Origin: Chloroflexota bacterium
GTDB lineage: Bacteria; Chloroflexota; Anaerolineae; Aggregatilineales; Ch27
NCBI GenBank assembly: GCA_019873685.1
Contig: JAIOAT010000016.1
Location: 1 to 64,000 of the forward strand
Direction: 5' to 3'
Length of the DNA stretch: 64,000 nucleotides
The notes below the pieces were generated by a model. It searched no databases and was not told the origin of the DNA. It saw only the letters and a list, made by a program, of their open reading frames with translations. A program made the translations under genes and the position numbers. Below are positions 9,720 to 19,150 of this stretch, in pieces. Within the stretch, counting starts at the first letter, position 1. Every line of letters starts with the position of its first letter.

Positions 9720-11216
9720 ATGACCGAAGAGAACCCGAGAGTTGAACAACCCGAACAGAAGAAAGACGATACGCCGGAGAAGAAGCCCACCCCACCGGAA
9801 CCCGCGCCGGTTGAGACGCGCCATACCGTGGCTGTAGACGGGCGCACGCTCTCCTATACCGTCACCACCGGGCGGCTGCCGCTGACCAACGAGGAAAAGG
9901 GCGAAGTCGAAGCGCATGTGTTCTTTGTAGCCTATACGCTGGACCGCCCGGAAGGTGCGCCGGCCGGCGCCCGCCCGCTGACGTTTGTGTTCAATGGCGG
10001 CCCCGGATCGTCGTCGGTGTGGCTGCACCTGGGCGCAGTCGGGCCGCGCCGTGTCCTGATGCAGGATGAAGGCTGGATGCCCGCGCCGCCTTACCGGCTG
10101 GTGGATAACCCGCATACCTGGCTGGACCTGACTGACCTGGTGTTCATCGATCCGGTCGGGACGGGTTTCAGCCGCGCCGTCAAACCGGAATTGAACAAGC
10201 AGTACTGGAGTTTGCACGGTGACCTGCAGGCGGTCGGCGAATTCATCCGCCTGTACCTGACCCGCTACGGTCGCTGGGCGTCGCCCCTCTTCCTGGCCGG
10301 GGAAAGCTACGGCACCACCCGCGCGGCGGGGCTGGCCGGTCATCTGGTCGACCGGGGCATCGCCTTCAACGGTATTGTGCTGATCTCCACCACGCTCAAC
10401 TTCCAGACGCTGGAGTTCGAGCAGGGCAATGACCTGCCCTATGCGCTCTTCCTGCCCACCTATACGGCGACCGCCTGGTACCACCGCAAGCTGCCCGCTG
10501 ACCTGCAGGAAAAACCGCTGCGCGCCGTGCTGGATGAGGTGGAAGCCTGGGCCGGCTCGGAGTACCTGATCGTCCTGGCGAAAGGCGACCGGCTGGCTGA
10601 AAGCGAGCGCCAGGCCGTGATCAGGAAGCTGGCCCGTTACACCGGCCTGGAGCCGCGTTACATCGAGGGCACGCGGTTGCGCATTGAGATCATGCGCTTC
10701 TGCAAGGAGCTGTTGCGGGATGAAGGGCGCACGGTTGGCCGCCTGGATTCGCGCTTCAGGGGTCTGGACGCCCTGGCTGTGACCGAACGCCCGGAGTTTG
10801 ACCCCTCATACACCGCCATTGTGCCGCCCTACACGGCCATGCTCAACGACTACGTGCGCCGCGAACTGGGCTACGAAACCGACCTGGAATACCAGACGCT
10901 CAGCTTCAAAGTGAACGCTGAATGGCAGTGGGATCAGGGCAAGTATGCCGATACCAGTGAGGCGCTGCGCGGCGCGCTGGCCCGCAACCCGTATATGAAG
11001 GTCTTTGTGGCTGCCGGGTACTATGACTTGGCGACGCCCTACACGGCGACCTACTACACCCTCAGCCACATGAATCTGGCCCCGGAACAGCGGGCCAACA
11101 TCCAGACGGCGGAATACGAGGCTGGGCATATGCTCTACCTGGACCTCAAGTCGCTGGCCCGGCTCAAGACGGACGTGGCCGGGTTCATTGCCGGGGCGCT
11201 GATCGGCCAGGGATAA
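9720..11216 (+). CDS. Peptidase S10-like serine carboxypeptidase
   Basis: FNGGPGSSSVWLHLGAVGPRR, LFLAGESYGTTRAAGLA, AGYYDLATPY, EAGHMLY. Confidence 0.9.
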   Translation: MTEENPRVEQPEQKKDDTPEKKPTPPEPAPVETRHTVAVDGRTLSYTVTTGRLPLTNEEKGEVEAHVFFVAYTLDRPEGAPAGARPLTFVFNGGPGSSSVWLHLGAVGPRRVLMQDEGWMPAPPYRLVDNPHTWLDLTDLVFIDPVGTGFSRAVKPELNKQYWSLHGDLQAVGEFIRLYLTRYGRWASPLFLAGESYGTTRAAGLAGHLVDRGIAFNGIVLISTTLNFQTLEFEQGNDLPYALFLPTYTATAWYHRKLPADLQEKPLRAVLDEVEAWAGSEYLIVLAKGDRLAESERQAVIRKLARYTGLEPRYIEGTRLRIEIMRFCKELLRDEGRTVGRLDSRFRGLDALAVTERPEFDPSYTAIVPPYTAMLNDYVRRELGYETDLEYQTLSFKVNAEWQWDQGKYADTSEALRGALARNPYMKVFVAAGYYDLATPYTATYYTLSHMNLAPEQRANIQTAEYEAGHMLYLDLKSLARLKTDVAGFIAGALIGQG

Positions 11217-11223
11217 GCGGATG

Positions 11224-11249
11224 AGGGGCGCGGCGCATGCTGCGCCCCT
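11224..11249 (+). terminator. GC-rich hairpin after carboxypeptidase gene
   Basis: aggggcgcggc gcat gctgcgcccct, one mismatch; no strong U tract. Confidence 0.4.
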
Positions 11250-11310
11250 GTGCTACTGCAGATCGCTGGCAGGCCCGGCCTGCGCCCGATCCGGACGTCA
11301 TTTCATTCGC

Positions 11311-11330
11311 TAGCACAAACGTGCTATACT
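11311..11330 (+). promoter_or_regulatory. Palindrome TAGCAC-AAAC-GTGCTA overlapping -10 TATACT of radA
   Basis: 6-bp perfect arms 11311-11316/11321-11326; TATACT 11325-11330. Confidence 0.6.
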
Positions 11331-11367
11331 ACCTCCTGAATGGCTTCCAGCAGGGAGGGAGGGGCCT

Positions 11368-12741
11368 GTGGCCAAGACGCGCACCAAGTACGTTTGCCAG
11401 GAATGCGGGCGCGAGTCCCCGCGCTATATGGGCCGCTGCCCGGCCTGCGGCGAGTTCAACACCATGGTCGAGGTGGTGGAAGCGCCGCCTGCCAAAGGCG
11501 TCAGCCCGCGCCCGGCAGGCGCGCCGCAATCCCGCCCGCAGAAGCTGCGCGAGATCAGCGGCGACGCCGGCGTGCGCCTGCCGCTGCCTATCGCTGAGTT
11601 CTCCCGTGTGCTGGGCGGCGGGATCGTCCCCGGCAGCATTGTCCTGATCGGCGGCGACCCCGGCATCGGCAAGAGCACGTTGCTGCTGGAGGCGGCGGCG
11701 AAGCTGGCCGATACCAGCGGGCCGGTGCTTTACGTTTCCGGCGAAGAATCGGCCCACCAGATCAAGATGCGCGCCGAACGGCTGAACCTGCATCCGGAGG
11801 AGTTGTACGTCGTCACGGAAACCAGCCTGGGGATGATCTTTGAGCATGTGGCCCGCTACCAGCCGCAAATCCTGATTGTCGACTCGATCCAGACCACCTT
11901 CACCGAGGAGGTGGCTTCCACCGCCGGGAGCGTCACCCAGGTGCGGGAGTGCGCCAACCGCCTGCGCGAGCTGGCCAAGAGCAGCGGCATGGCCGTTTTC
12001 ATTGTCGGGCACGTGACCAAAGAGGGCACGATCGCCGGGCCGCGTGTCCTGGAGCACATCGTCGACACGGTGCTTTACCTGGAGGGCGACCCCTTCCAGA
12101 CCTACCGCCTGCTGCGCAGCGTCAAGAACCGCTTTGGCGCGACGAGCGAGGTGGGCGTCTTTGAGATGCGCGGCAGCGGGCTGGTAGAAGTGCCCAACCC
12201 GTCGGAGGCATTCCTGGCGGAGCGGGTGGTCAACGCGCCGGGCAGCGCCATCGCGGTCACGCTGGAAGGGACGCGCCCGCTGCTGGTGGAGGTGCAGGCG
12301 CTGTGCAGCCCGACCTCCTTCGGCTACGCCCGGCGTACCGCCAACGGCATCGACTACAACCGCCTGCTGCTGATCACCGCTGTGCTGACGCGGCGAATGG
12401 GCTTCAAGCTGGCCGAACAGGATGTCTTCGTCAACGTGATTGGCGGCCTGAAGATCGACGAGCCGGCGGCAGATCTGGCCGTAGCGGTCGCCCTGGCCTC
12501 CAGTTACCTGGACCGCCCGGTGCCCGCTGACCTGGCCATCGTCGGCGAGATCGGCCTCAGCGGGGAGTTGCGGGCGGTGAGCCAGCTCCCGATCCGCCTG
12601 AACGAAGCGGCCAAGCTGGGCTTCCGGCGCATCCTGGTGCCCCGCGCCCGGCGCAAGGACGATCTGGCGGTCAAGGGGCTGGAAGTGATCCCGGTGCGCA
12701 GCATCGCGGAAGCCTTCCGCGTGGCTGTGCCGGAGCAGTGA
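11368..12741 (+). CDS. radA: DNA repair protein RadA
   Basis: N-terminal CxxC zinc finger YVCQECGRESPRYMGRCPACGEFNT, Walker A GGDPGIGKSTLLLE, KNRFG motif, Lon-like C-terminus. Confidence 0.97.
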   Translation: MAKTRTKYVCQECGRESPRYMGRCPACGEFNTMVEVVEAPPAKGVSPRPAGAPQSRPQKLREISGDAGVRLPLPIAEFSRVLGGGIVPGSIVLIGGDPGIGKSTLLLEAAAKLADTSGPVLYVSGEESAHQIKMRAERLNLHPEELYVVTETSLGMIFEHVARYQPQILIVDSIQTTFTEEVASTAGSVTQVRECANRLRELAKSSGMAVFIVGHVTKEGTIAGPRVLEHIVDTVLYLEGDPFQTYRLLRSVKNRFGATSEVGVFEMRGSGLVEVPNPSEAFLAERVVNAPGSAIAVTLEGTRPLLVEVQALCSPTSFGYARRTANGIDYNRLLLITAVLTRRMGFKLAEQDVFVNVIGGLKIDEPAADLAVAVALASSYLDRPVPADLAIVGEIGLSGELRAVSQLPIRLNEAAKLGFRRILVPRARRKDDLAVKGLEVIPVRSIAEAFRVAVPEQ

Positions 12742-12827
12742 CGGGCGACGGGCGCCCCCACTTGACGAATCCTGCCGGATGGCCTACAGTCGCGGGCAGG
12801 CAGGATTCCCCCCAGGAGGCATCAGGC

Positions 12828-14243
12828 ATGGCGATCAACTACGCCAAGTTCGGGCTGGACGCCAACCAGCCGCTGGATTCCTCTGGCAACATTGCGCGTC
12901 GCCTGCAGAACCCCGACCTGCTGGCCGCTTCCGGCGCGCACTGGCTGCGCCTCAACTTCGTGCTGCCCAACCTCAGTTACCTGGACCGCTACGACCGCAT
13001 CGTTGATGGTTTCCGCAGCCGGGGAATGAAGATCTACGCCACTGTCGGCCATGACGCCTGCCGCGACTTCTGGCTTGGCGATACCCTGCGCGACCCCAAC
13101 CATCCCAACGCCGCCGCCTGGATTCAGGCCTACGCCGCCCGCTTCCGGGCCATCGTCGACCGCTACCGGGGCAAGATCTTCGTCTACGAGGCGCTCAACG
13201 AGCCGAACGGCTGGCATGGCGGCGACCGCGCTCTGGTTCATCCGCGCTGGTTCGTGGCCATGATGAACACGCTCTACCAGACTCTCAAGCCCCGCGAACG
13301 CGGCATCCGCCTGATCAGCGCCCCGCTGGAAGCGACATGGATCAACGGCAATGAGGCCGCCCGCTACCTGAACACCGTCTACCAGGTCGGCAACTGGGCG
13401 CCCGGTGAAGTCCCCTGGGACGGCGTCGGCTACCACCTCTACATCGGGGAAGACCCCGCCTCGCCGACCGGCACCGACGGCTCGATCAACCCGGAGGACA
13501 TCCGCGCCACCTACCGTTCCTACATGGACCGTATGTGGGCGGTGATGCACGCCCACGACCCCGGCACCAAGCACCTGATCTTCGTCTCGGAATTCGGCTG
13601 GTCATCCGACCTGGGGGAGGATTACCAGGCCCGCCAGAACACGCTGGGCATGTCCCTGCTGGCCGCCGATGACCGGGTGGCGCTGGCTTCGCTGTTCTGC
13701 GCGGAGGACTTCGGCAAGAAGTACGGCCTGTTTGTGGAAGGGCTGGGCCGTCCCAAGCAGGCCTTCCACAAGTTCCAGGAACTGATGCGCGCCCACGCCC
13801 CGCAGCGCAGCGCCCAGGTTGACCTCAAGGCGCTGGAAGGGCCGGTTAACGTCCCGGTGGAAGGCGCGCCCAAAGGCCCCAGCTGGCCGTGGTCGGTCGG
13901 GCCGGGGCTGATGAAGCACCCGGTGCAGCGGCGGGTGGTGATCCTGCTGCCGCCTTTTGACGATGGTCGCTGGGGGCGGGCGGTGCTGGACGCCGGCTAC
14001 TACGGCCAGGGCGGGGTGACGATCACCTGGAGTCCGGGCGAGGCCGGGCTGACCATCGCCGGGGAGACGCGGCTGGTGCTGGTGGTCAACCCGCTGGAAT
14101 GGGGCACGCCGGATGGCTCGATGGTGCCCTGGTTCCGGGCCAACACGCCGGGCGTGAAAGTGCGAGAGGAGACCTTCGCCTCCCCCAAAGCCCTGACCGA
14201 TTGGCTGAAGGCCAACCCCGATCCCTTCGCCGGGATGCAATAG
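12828..14243 (+). CDS. Glycoside hydrolase-like TIM-barrel protein (cellulase/GH39-like)
   Basis: FVYEALNEPNGWHGG acid-base motif and VSEFGWSSD nucleophile motif; TTGACG-N17-TACAGT promoter upstream. Confidence 0.65.
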   Translation: MAINYAKFGLDANQPLDSSGNIARRLQNPDLLAASGAHWLRLNFVLPNLSYLDRYDRIVDGFRSRGMKIYATVGHDACRDFWLGDTLRDPNHPNAAAWIQAYAARFRAIVDRYRGKIFVYEALNEPNGWHGGDRALVHPRWFVAMMNTLYQTLKPRERGIRLISAPLEATWINGNEAARYLNTVYQVGNWAPGEVPWDGVGYHLYIGEDPASPTGTDGSINPEDIRATYRSYMDRMWAVMHAHDPGTKHLIFVSEFGWSSDLGEDYQARQNTLGMSLLAADDRVALASLFCAEDFGKKYGLFVEGLGRPKQAFHKFQELMRAHAPQRSAQVDLKALEGPVNVPVEGAPKGPSWPWSVGPGLMKHPVQRRVVILLPPFDDGRWGRAVLDAGYYGQGGVTITWSPGEAGLTIAGETRLVLVVNPLEWGTPDGSMVPWFRANTPGVKVREETFASPKALTDWLKANPDPFAGMQ

Positions 14244-14308
14244 GGGTTAGCGCGTGGCAGCTTCTATTGGACGGTCAACTTGGAATCTCCTCCAATGGAT
14301 ACTGTTGT

Positions 14309-14791
14309 CTACTTCAAGTACTCTAGATAGAAGGAAACTATTCCTAAAATAGATGCTAATAGGCCTATACCCTGAATAACGAGCCAAACAATTGTTCCAC
14401 ATCCCCCTAGATTAATATCACCTAGGCCATTACTTGCCATACGTAGAACAAGTACGAGAAAGAGGCCGGGTAAAGAAGCGAGTCCAAGGGCAACAAGACC
14501 AGCTAGAAACATAGCATTTGTAACAGAGACACCCGAAAGTACCGTAGAAGGCACACCTTCCGCTATACTTAGACTCCCGATCACGGAGATGAGCCAAAAC
14601 GGCTCGGCTGAAGCGGAGTAGATATCGTAAAGTAGGGCTGCAGTTAGAATAGAAGCAAGGAATAACCAACCTATGATAATTGAAGTCAGCAAGCCGGGTC
14701 CTACAACGGACATCATTCTTCTTAACATCGCAATGAGAAAAAACAGTACACCCACAGCAATAAACCATATCACGACAGTAAAAGTTGCCAT
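14309..14791 (-). CDS. Hypothetical membrane protein (4-5 TM), AT-rich ORFan
   Basis: GGAGG SD before ATG 14791; strongly hydrophobic; composition unlike neighbours. Confidence 0.6.
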   Translation of the reverse strand: MATFTVVIWFIAVGVLFFLIAMLRRMMSVVGPGLLTSIIIGWLFLASILTAALLYDIYSASAEPFWLISVIGSLSIAEGVPSTVLSGVSVTNAMFLAGLVALGLASLPGLFLVLVLRMASNGLGDINLGGCGTIVWLVIQGIGLLASILGIVSFYLEYLK

Positions 14792-14875
14792 ATTATCCTC
14801 CGTATCATCGTATTATTGTCTCGCTAGAATTGCTCCCTGTTCACGTTATCATGGTAGAGATTATAGAAGAAACAG

Positions 14876-14905
14876 AACGGGCGCGGCCAGCCAGCCGCGC
14901 CCGTT
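14876..14905 (-). terminator. Perfect 12-bp hairpin downstream of yceI-like gene
   Basis: aacgggcgcggc-cagcca-gccgcgcccgtt. Confidence 0.7.
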
Positions 14906-14941
14906 TGGGTGAACAGGGGGGAAGAATCCCGGAGGCAGACT

Positions 14942-15514
14942 CTAGGCCACCGCCTGCTTCTCCGGCACCTCGACGAGTTCCAGATCAACATCGACTGTGA
15001 TTTCCTCGCCGACCAGCACGCCGCCAGTCTCCAGAGCCTGGTTCCAGGTCAGGCCCCAGTCTTTGCGGTTGATCGTCGTCTGCCCGCTGAAGCCCAGGCT
15101 GACCGTCCCCCAGGGGCTTCTCGCCTTGCCCACAAACGCCACATCCAACGCCACCGGGCGGGTCACGTCGCGGATGGTCAGGTCGCCGTAGAGGCGGGCG
15201 GTATGCTCGCCGGTGCGCTCCACGCGGGTGCTCTGGAAGGTCAGGTACGGGTACTGCGCCGCGTTGAGGAAGTCAGGCGACTTGAGGTGATTGTCGCGGT
15301 CCGCGTTGCGGGTGTTGATGCTGGCCGCCTCGATCTGCACGGAGATAGTCGTGCGCTCCGGATGTTCCTCATCCAGGTTCACCGTACCGGAGAAACGCTC
15401 AAATTCGCCGCGTACCCTGCTGATCATCATGTGCCGCGCGGAGAACTGAATGTGCGTGTGAACGGGGTCAATCTGCCAGGCCATGGGGTAATCCTCCCTC
15501 TGTGAGCAATACAT
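14942..15514 (-). CDS. YceI family protein
   Basis: WQIDPVHTHIQFSARHMMISRVRGEFERFSGTV; periodic beta pattern typical of YceI. Confidence 0.93.
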   Translation of the reverse strand: MYCSQREDYPMAWQIDPVHTHIQFSARHMMISRVRGEFERFSGTVNLDEEHPERTTISVQIEAASINTRNADRDNHLKSPDFLNAAQYPYLTFQSTRVERTGEHTARLYGDLTIRDVTRPVALDVAFVGKARSPWGTVSLGFSGQTTINRKDWGLTWNQALETGGVLVGEEITVDVDLELVEVPEKQAVA

Positions 15515-15527
15515 CTAACTTTCAAGA

Positions 15528-15581
15528 AGTGACTTCCGATGTGGAAGTAACTATACTAGAGTAACTTACAATTGTCAAGTT
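15528..15581 (-). promoter_or_regulatory. YceI promoter TTGACA-N17-TATAGT with overlapping palindromes (candidate HxlR operator)
   Basis: Minus TTGACA 15573-15578, TATAGT 15550-15555; IR agtgacttcc/ggaagtaact; aactt-a-caattg-tc-aagtt. Confidence 0.7.
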
Positions 15582-15702
15582 GCTTTTTTTCTGATAGCAT
15601 TAGAATTCGAGAAGAAGATTCCGTTTGAACGCGCCCGGCTCGGGAGGCCTCTCCCCGATCAGACGCTAGCCGGCCTGGCCGGAGCAAGGCTGCATACTAC
15701 CC

Positions 15703-16041
15703 ATGCGTTACAGCACTCACATTTGCGAGCGTTTCCAGCACGGCGCGGAGATTCTGGGCAAGCGCTGGACGGGCCTGATCGTCATGCTGTTGCTGCCGGG
15801 GCCGCGGCGCTTTGGCGAACTGGCCGCCGAACTGGAAGTCGTCAGCGACCGCGTGATCTCCGAGCGGCTCAAGGAACTGGAACGGGAGGGCATCGTCGAG
15901 CGCCGCGTCTACCCGGAAACGCCGGTGCGCATCGAGTACGCCCTGACGGAGAAAGGGGCGGCGCTGGCCCCGGTCATCAATGCTTTGCAGGCCTGGAGTG
16001 AACGGTGGGTCGATGCTGTCCCACTGACCGAAGGGAAGTAA
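15703..16041 (+). CDS. HxlR family transcriptional regulator
   Basis: ILGKRWTGLIVMLLLPGPRRFGELAAELEVVSDRVISERLKELEREGIVERRVYPETPVRIEYALTEKG. Confidence 0.95.
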   Translation: MRYSTHICERFQHGAEILGKRWTGLIVMLLLPGPRRFGELAAELEVVSDRVISERLKELEREGIVERRVYPETPVRIEYALTEKGAALAPVINALQAWSERWVDAVPLTEGK

Positions 16042-16066
16042 GCCGCTGATCACGGCAACTGATGCA

Positions 16067-16095
16067 CGGAGGGCGCTACAGACGAGCGCCCTCCG
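16067..16095 (+). terminator. Perfect 11-bp hairpin after hxlR-like gene
   Basis: cggagggcgct-acagacg-agcgccctccg. Confidence 0.6.
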
Positions 16096-16153
16096 CCGAT
16101 TTCTCTGGCCGAAACCCGCGTTTGCGCGTAATGTTAGAGGCGAATGGTCCCGC

Positions 16154-17638
16154 ATGGCGCCCCTGAAGCGCCGGGAGGATGGTATGCGACGCACACTCCT
16201 GATAGCCCTGGCAGCGCTCCTGCTGGCGGCTGGCCCGACCCTGGCCCAGAGTCCCGGCGGCGCTGGCCTCGGCGATAGCTACTACCCCACCCTGGGCAAC
16301 GGCGGCTATGACGTCCAGCACTACGACCTGAACGTGCTCTATGACTTTGACGTCCGGCTGCTGATGGGCACGGCCACCATCGAGGCTGTCGCCACGCAGG
16401 ACCTGAGCGCCTTCAACCTGGACTTCCGGCGGCTGACGATCAACCAGATTCGCGTCAACGGAGCCATTGCCGCTTACGAGCACCGCGGGACGGAGTTGAC
16501 CGTCATCCCGGCCCAGCCCATCCCCGCCGGAGCGACCTTCACGACCGTTGTCCTGTACGAGGGCATCCCCGGCATGGGCAGCACGCAGATGACCGAGCTG
16601 GGCTGGACGCACCACGAGAATGGCGTCTTTGTGGCCGGCGAGCCAGCCGGGGCGTCATCCTGGTATCCGGTCAACGAGCACCCGCTGGATAAGGCCACCT
16701 ATACCATCCGCGTCACTGCCCCGGCGCAGTATGTCGTTGCCGCCAACGGTCTGCTGAAGGAGACGATCGATCGGGGCGCGATGCGGACGTTTGTCTGGGA
16801 GACCGATTACCCGACGGCCAGCTACCTGGTGACCGTGGGCATCGGGGACTTCGTGATCGAGGAGCAGGAGGGGCCGAACGGCCTACCCATCCGCAACTAC
16901 TTCCCGCCAGACCTGGCTGAAGCCGCTGCTTACGACTTCGGGCGCACGCCGCAAATGATTGCGCTGTTCAGCAGCCTGTTCGGGCCGTACCCGTTCGAGG
17001 CGTATGGCGTAGTTGTCGCTGACGCGCCCATCCCCTTCGCCCTGGAGACGCAGACCCTGTCGCTGTTCGGGCGGCGGCATGTGGATGGCGAGCGGGGGGA
17101 GGAGATCACCGTGGCCCATGAACTGGCCCACCAGTGGTTCGGCGATAGCGTCAGCCTGGCCGACTGGTCGGACATCTGGCTCAACGAGGGCTTCGCCGAA
17201 TATGCTTCCTACCTGTGGTACGAGTACCTGGAAAGCCGCGAGGCGCTCGATGAGGTGCTGCACCATTTCTACAACCGCCTGGCGGAAAGCATCCTGCCTC
17301 CGCCCGGATCGCCGCCGCCGGATGACCTGTTCAACATCAGCGTGTATGTCCGGGGGGCGATGACGCTGCACGCCCTGCGCGCCCGGCTGGGCGACGAGGT
17401 CTTCTTCCGCGTTCTGCAGACCTACTATGATCGTTTCAAGTACAGCAATGCGACCACCGGGGACTTCATCGCTGTCGCCGAGGAGATCAGCGGGCAGCAA
17501 CTGGACGCCTTCTTTGACGCCTGGCTGTACCGCCTGCCGCTCCCACCGATCCCGGAACTGGGCTGGGAGCCGCTTCCACCGCCCACGCCAGCGCCCACCA
17601 GGACGCCGCCGCCCACCGCCGCGCCAAGCGGCGGCTGA
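16154..17638 (+). CDS. M1 family metallopeptidase, secreted
   Basis: Signal peptide; HELAHQWFGDSV...NEGFAEYASYL (HExxH-18-E). Confidence 0.93.
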   Translation: MAPLKRREDGMRRTLLIALAALLLAAGPTLAQSPGGAGLGDSYYPTLGNGGYDVQHYDLNVLYDFDVRLLMGTATIEAVATQDLSAFNLDFRRLTINQIRVNGAIAAYEHRGTELTVIPAQPIPAGATFTTVVLYEGIPGMGSTQMTELGWTHHENGVFVAGEPAGASSWYPVNEHPLDKATYTIRVTAPAQYVVAANGLLKETIDRGAMRTFVWETDYPTASYLVTVGIGDFVIEEQEGPNGLPIRNYFPPDLAEAAAYDFGRTPQMIALFSSLFGPYPFEAYGVVVADAPIPFALETQTLSLFGRRHVDGERGEEITVAHELAHQWFGDSVSLADWSDIWLNEGFAEYASYLWYEYLESREALDEVLHHFYNRLAESILPPPGSPPPDDLFNISVYVRGAMTLHALRARLGDEVFFRVLQTYYDRFKYSNATTGDFIAVAEEISGQQLDAFFDAWLYRLPLPPIPELGWEPLPPPTPAPTRTPPPTAAPSGG

Positions 17639-17658
17639 AGGCGGGCCAGCGACACCGG

Positions 17659-18978
17659 TTACTGGTTGTAGTTTTCGCCGAAGATTTCGACCATCAGCGG
17701 GCCGAGCGCGTAGCGGTTGGGAATCACCACCGCCTGGCCGTCCGGTGTGGTGTAGAAGGTGATGTAGTTCTCATCGATCACGCCGGTGCGGATGTTCTCC
17801 GGCGGGATATCTTTGGCGTACCAGGCCAGCCGGAGCAACTGGTCGAAGGTCAGGCCGGTGCGCACCCCATCGCGGATGCTGGCCCAGATCGTCGGGGCGG
17901 CGACAACCAGTTGCGGCAGGTTGCCCACGTTAAGCACCTGATCCCGGATCGCGAACAGCACCTGCTGCTGGCGCTCCGCCCGGCGGAAGTCGTTGGAACC
18001 GTGCCGGGTGCGGGCGTACTTGAGCGCGGTCGCGCCGTCCAGGTGGTGCTGGCCAGCCGGCAGGTAGAACGGGTCGTAGCCGTAGTACATATCGGGATAC
18101 AGGGGATCGTTGATCGTCGTTTCCACCGTGACGTCGATGCCGCCGATGGCGTCGATCACAGTGATGAAGGCGTTGAAGTCCACGATCAGGTAATCGTGGA
18201 CGCGCATCCCCAGGTTGTATTGCACCGTTTCCATGGCCAGGCGGGGGCCGTAACCCGGCTGGCGAAGCTCGCCCAGCACATAGGCGGAATTGACGCGCTG
18301 CAGCTGGTTATAGCCGGGGATGTTGACGTACAGGTCGCGGGGGATGCTCAGCACGCCGATGCGCCCCGTAGTCGGGTCCAGGCTGGCCAGCATCATGGTG
18401 TCAGTGCGGTAGGCGGCGTCAGGCGGATCGCCAGGCCGCCGATCCCAGCCCATCAACAGGATGGTGAAGCGCTCCGTGCCGTTCCAGGGTTCGATTCCCA
18501 GGTTGGCGGGGTCGAGCGTCGGCTGCTCGCTGCCGGCGCTTTCCACGGCGAAGTTGGGCACGGCGGTGGGCAGGATGACGACCGACGTGGCCGACGCCGC
18601 GACCATGCCCTCATCCTCGACGAAAGCGTCCGCCCGGCTGCTGCGCAGGATCATGAAGATGCTCAGGCTGGTGACCAGCGTCACGCCGATCATGGCCATG
18701 GCTACCACCAGCCAGGCCCATTCGTTGCCACGGCGCCGGCGGGACCGCGCCCGCCGCTGGTAGGGTACTTCCGGCGGACCGGCGGGCCGGGCTTCCGGCA
18801 GGGGGGCGCGTAGCGGCGCCGCCCCGGCAGCCGGTTGCTGGCGCGGGTAGGGAATAACCGGCGGCAGTCCGGCGGGCCGCGTCAGGGCGGCGTCTTCGTC
18901 ATCCGCCGGGACGCGCGGCAGGTGCGGCACGGTGGACTGGGGGTCCTGCTCTGATCTGGCTGGAAAACGTTCGTCCAT
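17659..18978 (-). CDS. LytR-CpsA-Psr (LCP) family protein
   Basis: ILLMGWDRRPGD, DTMMLASLDPTTGRIGVLSIPRDLYVNIPG, YARTRHGSNDFRRAERQQQVL. Confidence 0.95.
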   Translation of the reverse strand: MDERFPARSEQDPQSTVPHLPRVPADDEDAALTRPAGLPPVIPYPRQQPAAGAAPLRAPLPEARPAGPPEVPYQRRARSRRRRGNEWAWLVVAMAMIGVTLVTSLSIFMILRSSRADAFVEDEGMVAASATSVVILPTAVPNFAVESAGSEQPTLDPANLGIEPWNGTERFTILLMGWDRRPGDPPDAAYRTDTMMLASLDPTTGRIGVLSIPRDLYVNIPGYNQLQRVNSAYVLGELRQPGYGPRLAMETVQYNLGMRVHDYLIVDFNAFITVIDAIGGIDVTVETTINDPLYPDMYYGYDPFYLPAGQHHLDGATALKYARTRHGSNDFRRAERQQQVLFAIRDQVLNVGNLPQLVVAAPTIWASIRDGVRTGLTFDQLLRLAWYAKDIPPENIRTGVIDENYITFYTTPDGQAVVIPNRYALGPLMVEIFGENYNQ

Positions 18979-19150
18979 GCGATGTCACCTGTAAGCGATC
19001 AGACGCCCTCATTTTACTCCCGGGCAGCCCGCAGCCCAAGCCTGTGCTCAGGCGGGGCGGACTGTAGTTCTACCGCGGACGCGCTACAATTGCCAGCGCG
19101 TTTGCACCCGCGCACAGAATACGTAGCGCGTCAGGAGTGAAGCAGGAACG

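Noticed and set aside
18488-18498. ggttcgattcc resembling a tRNA T-loop
   Set aside because: Lies inside the strong LCP CDS and no acceptor or anticodon stem can be drawn around it.
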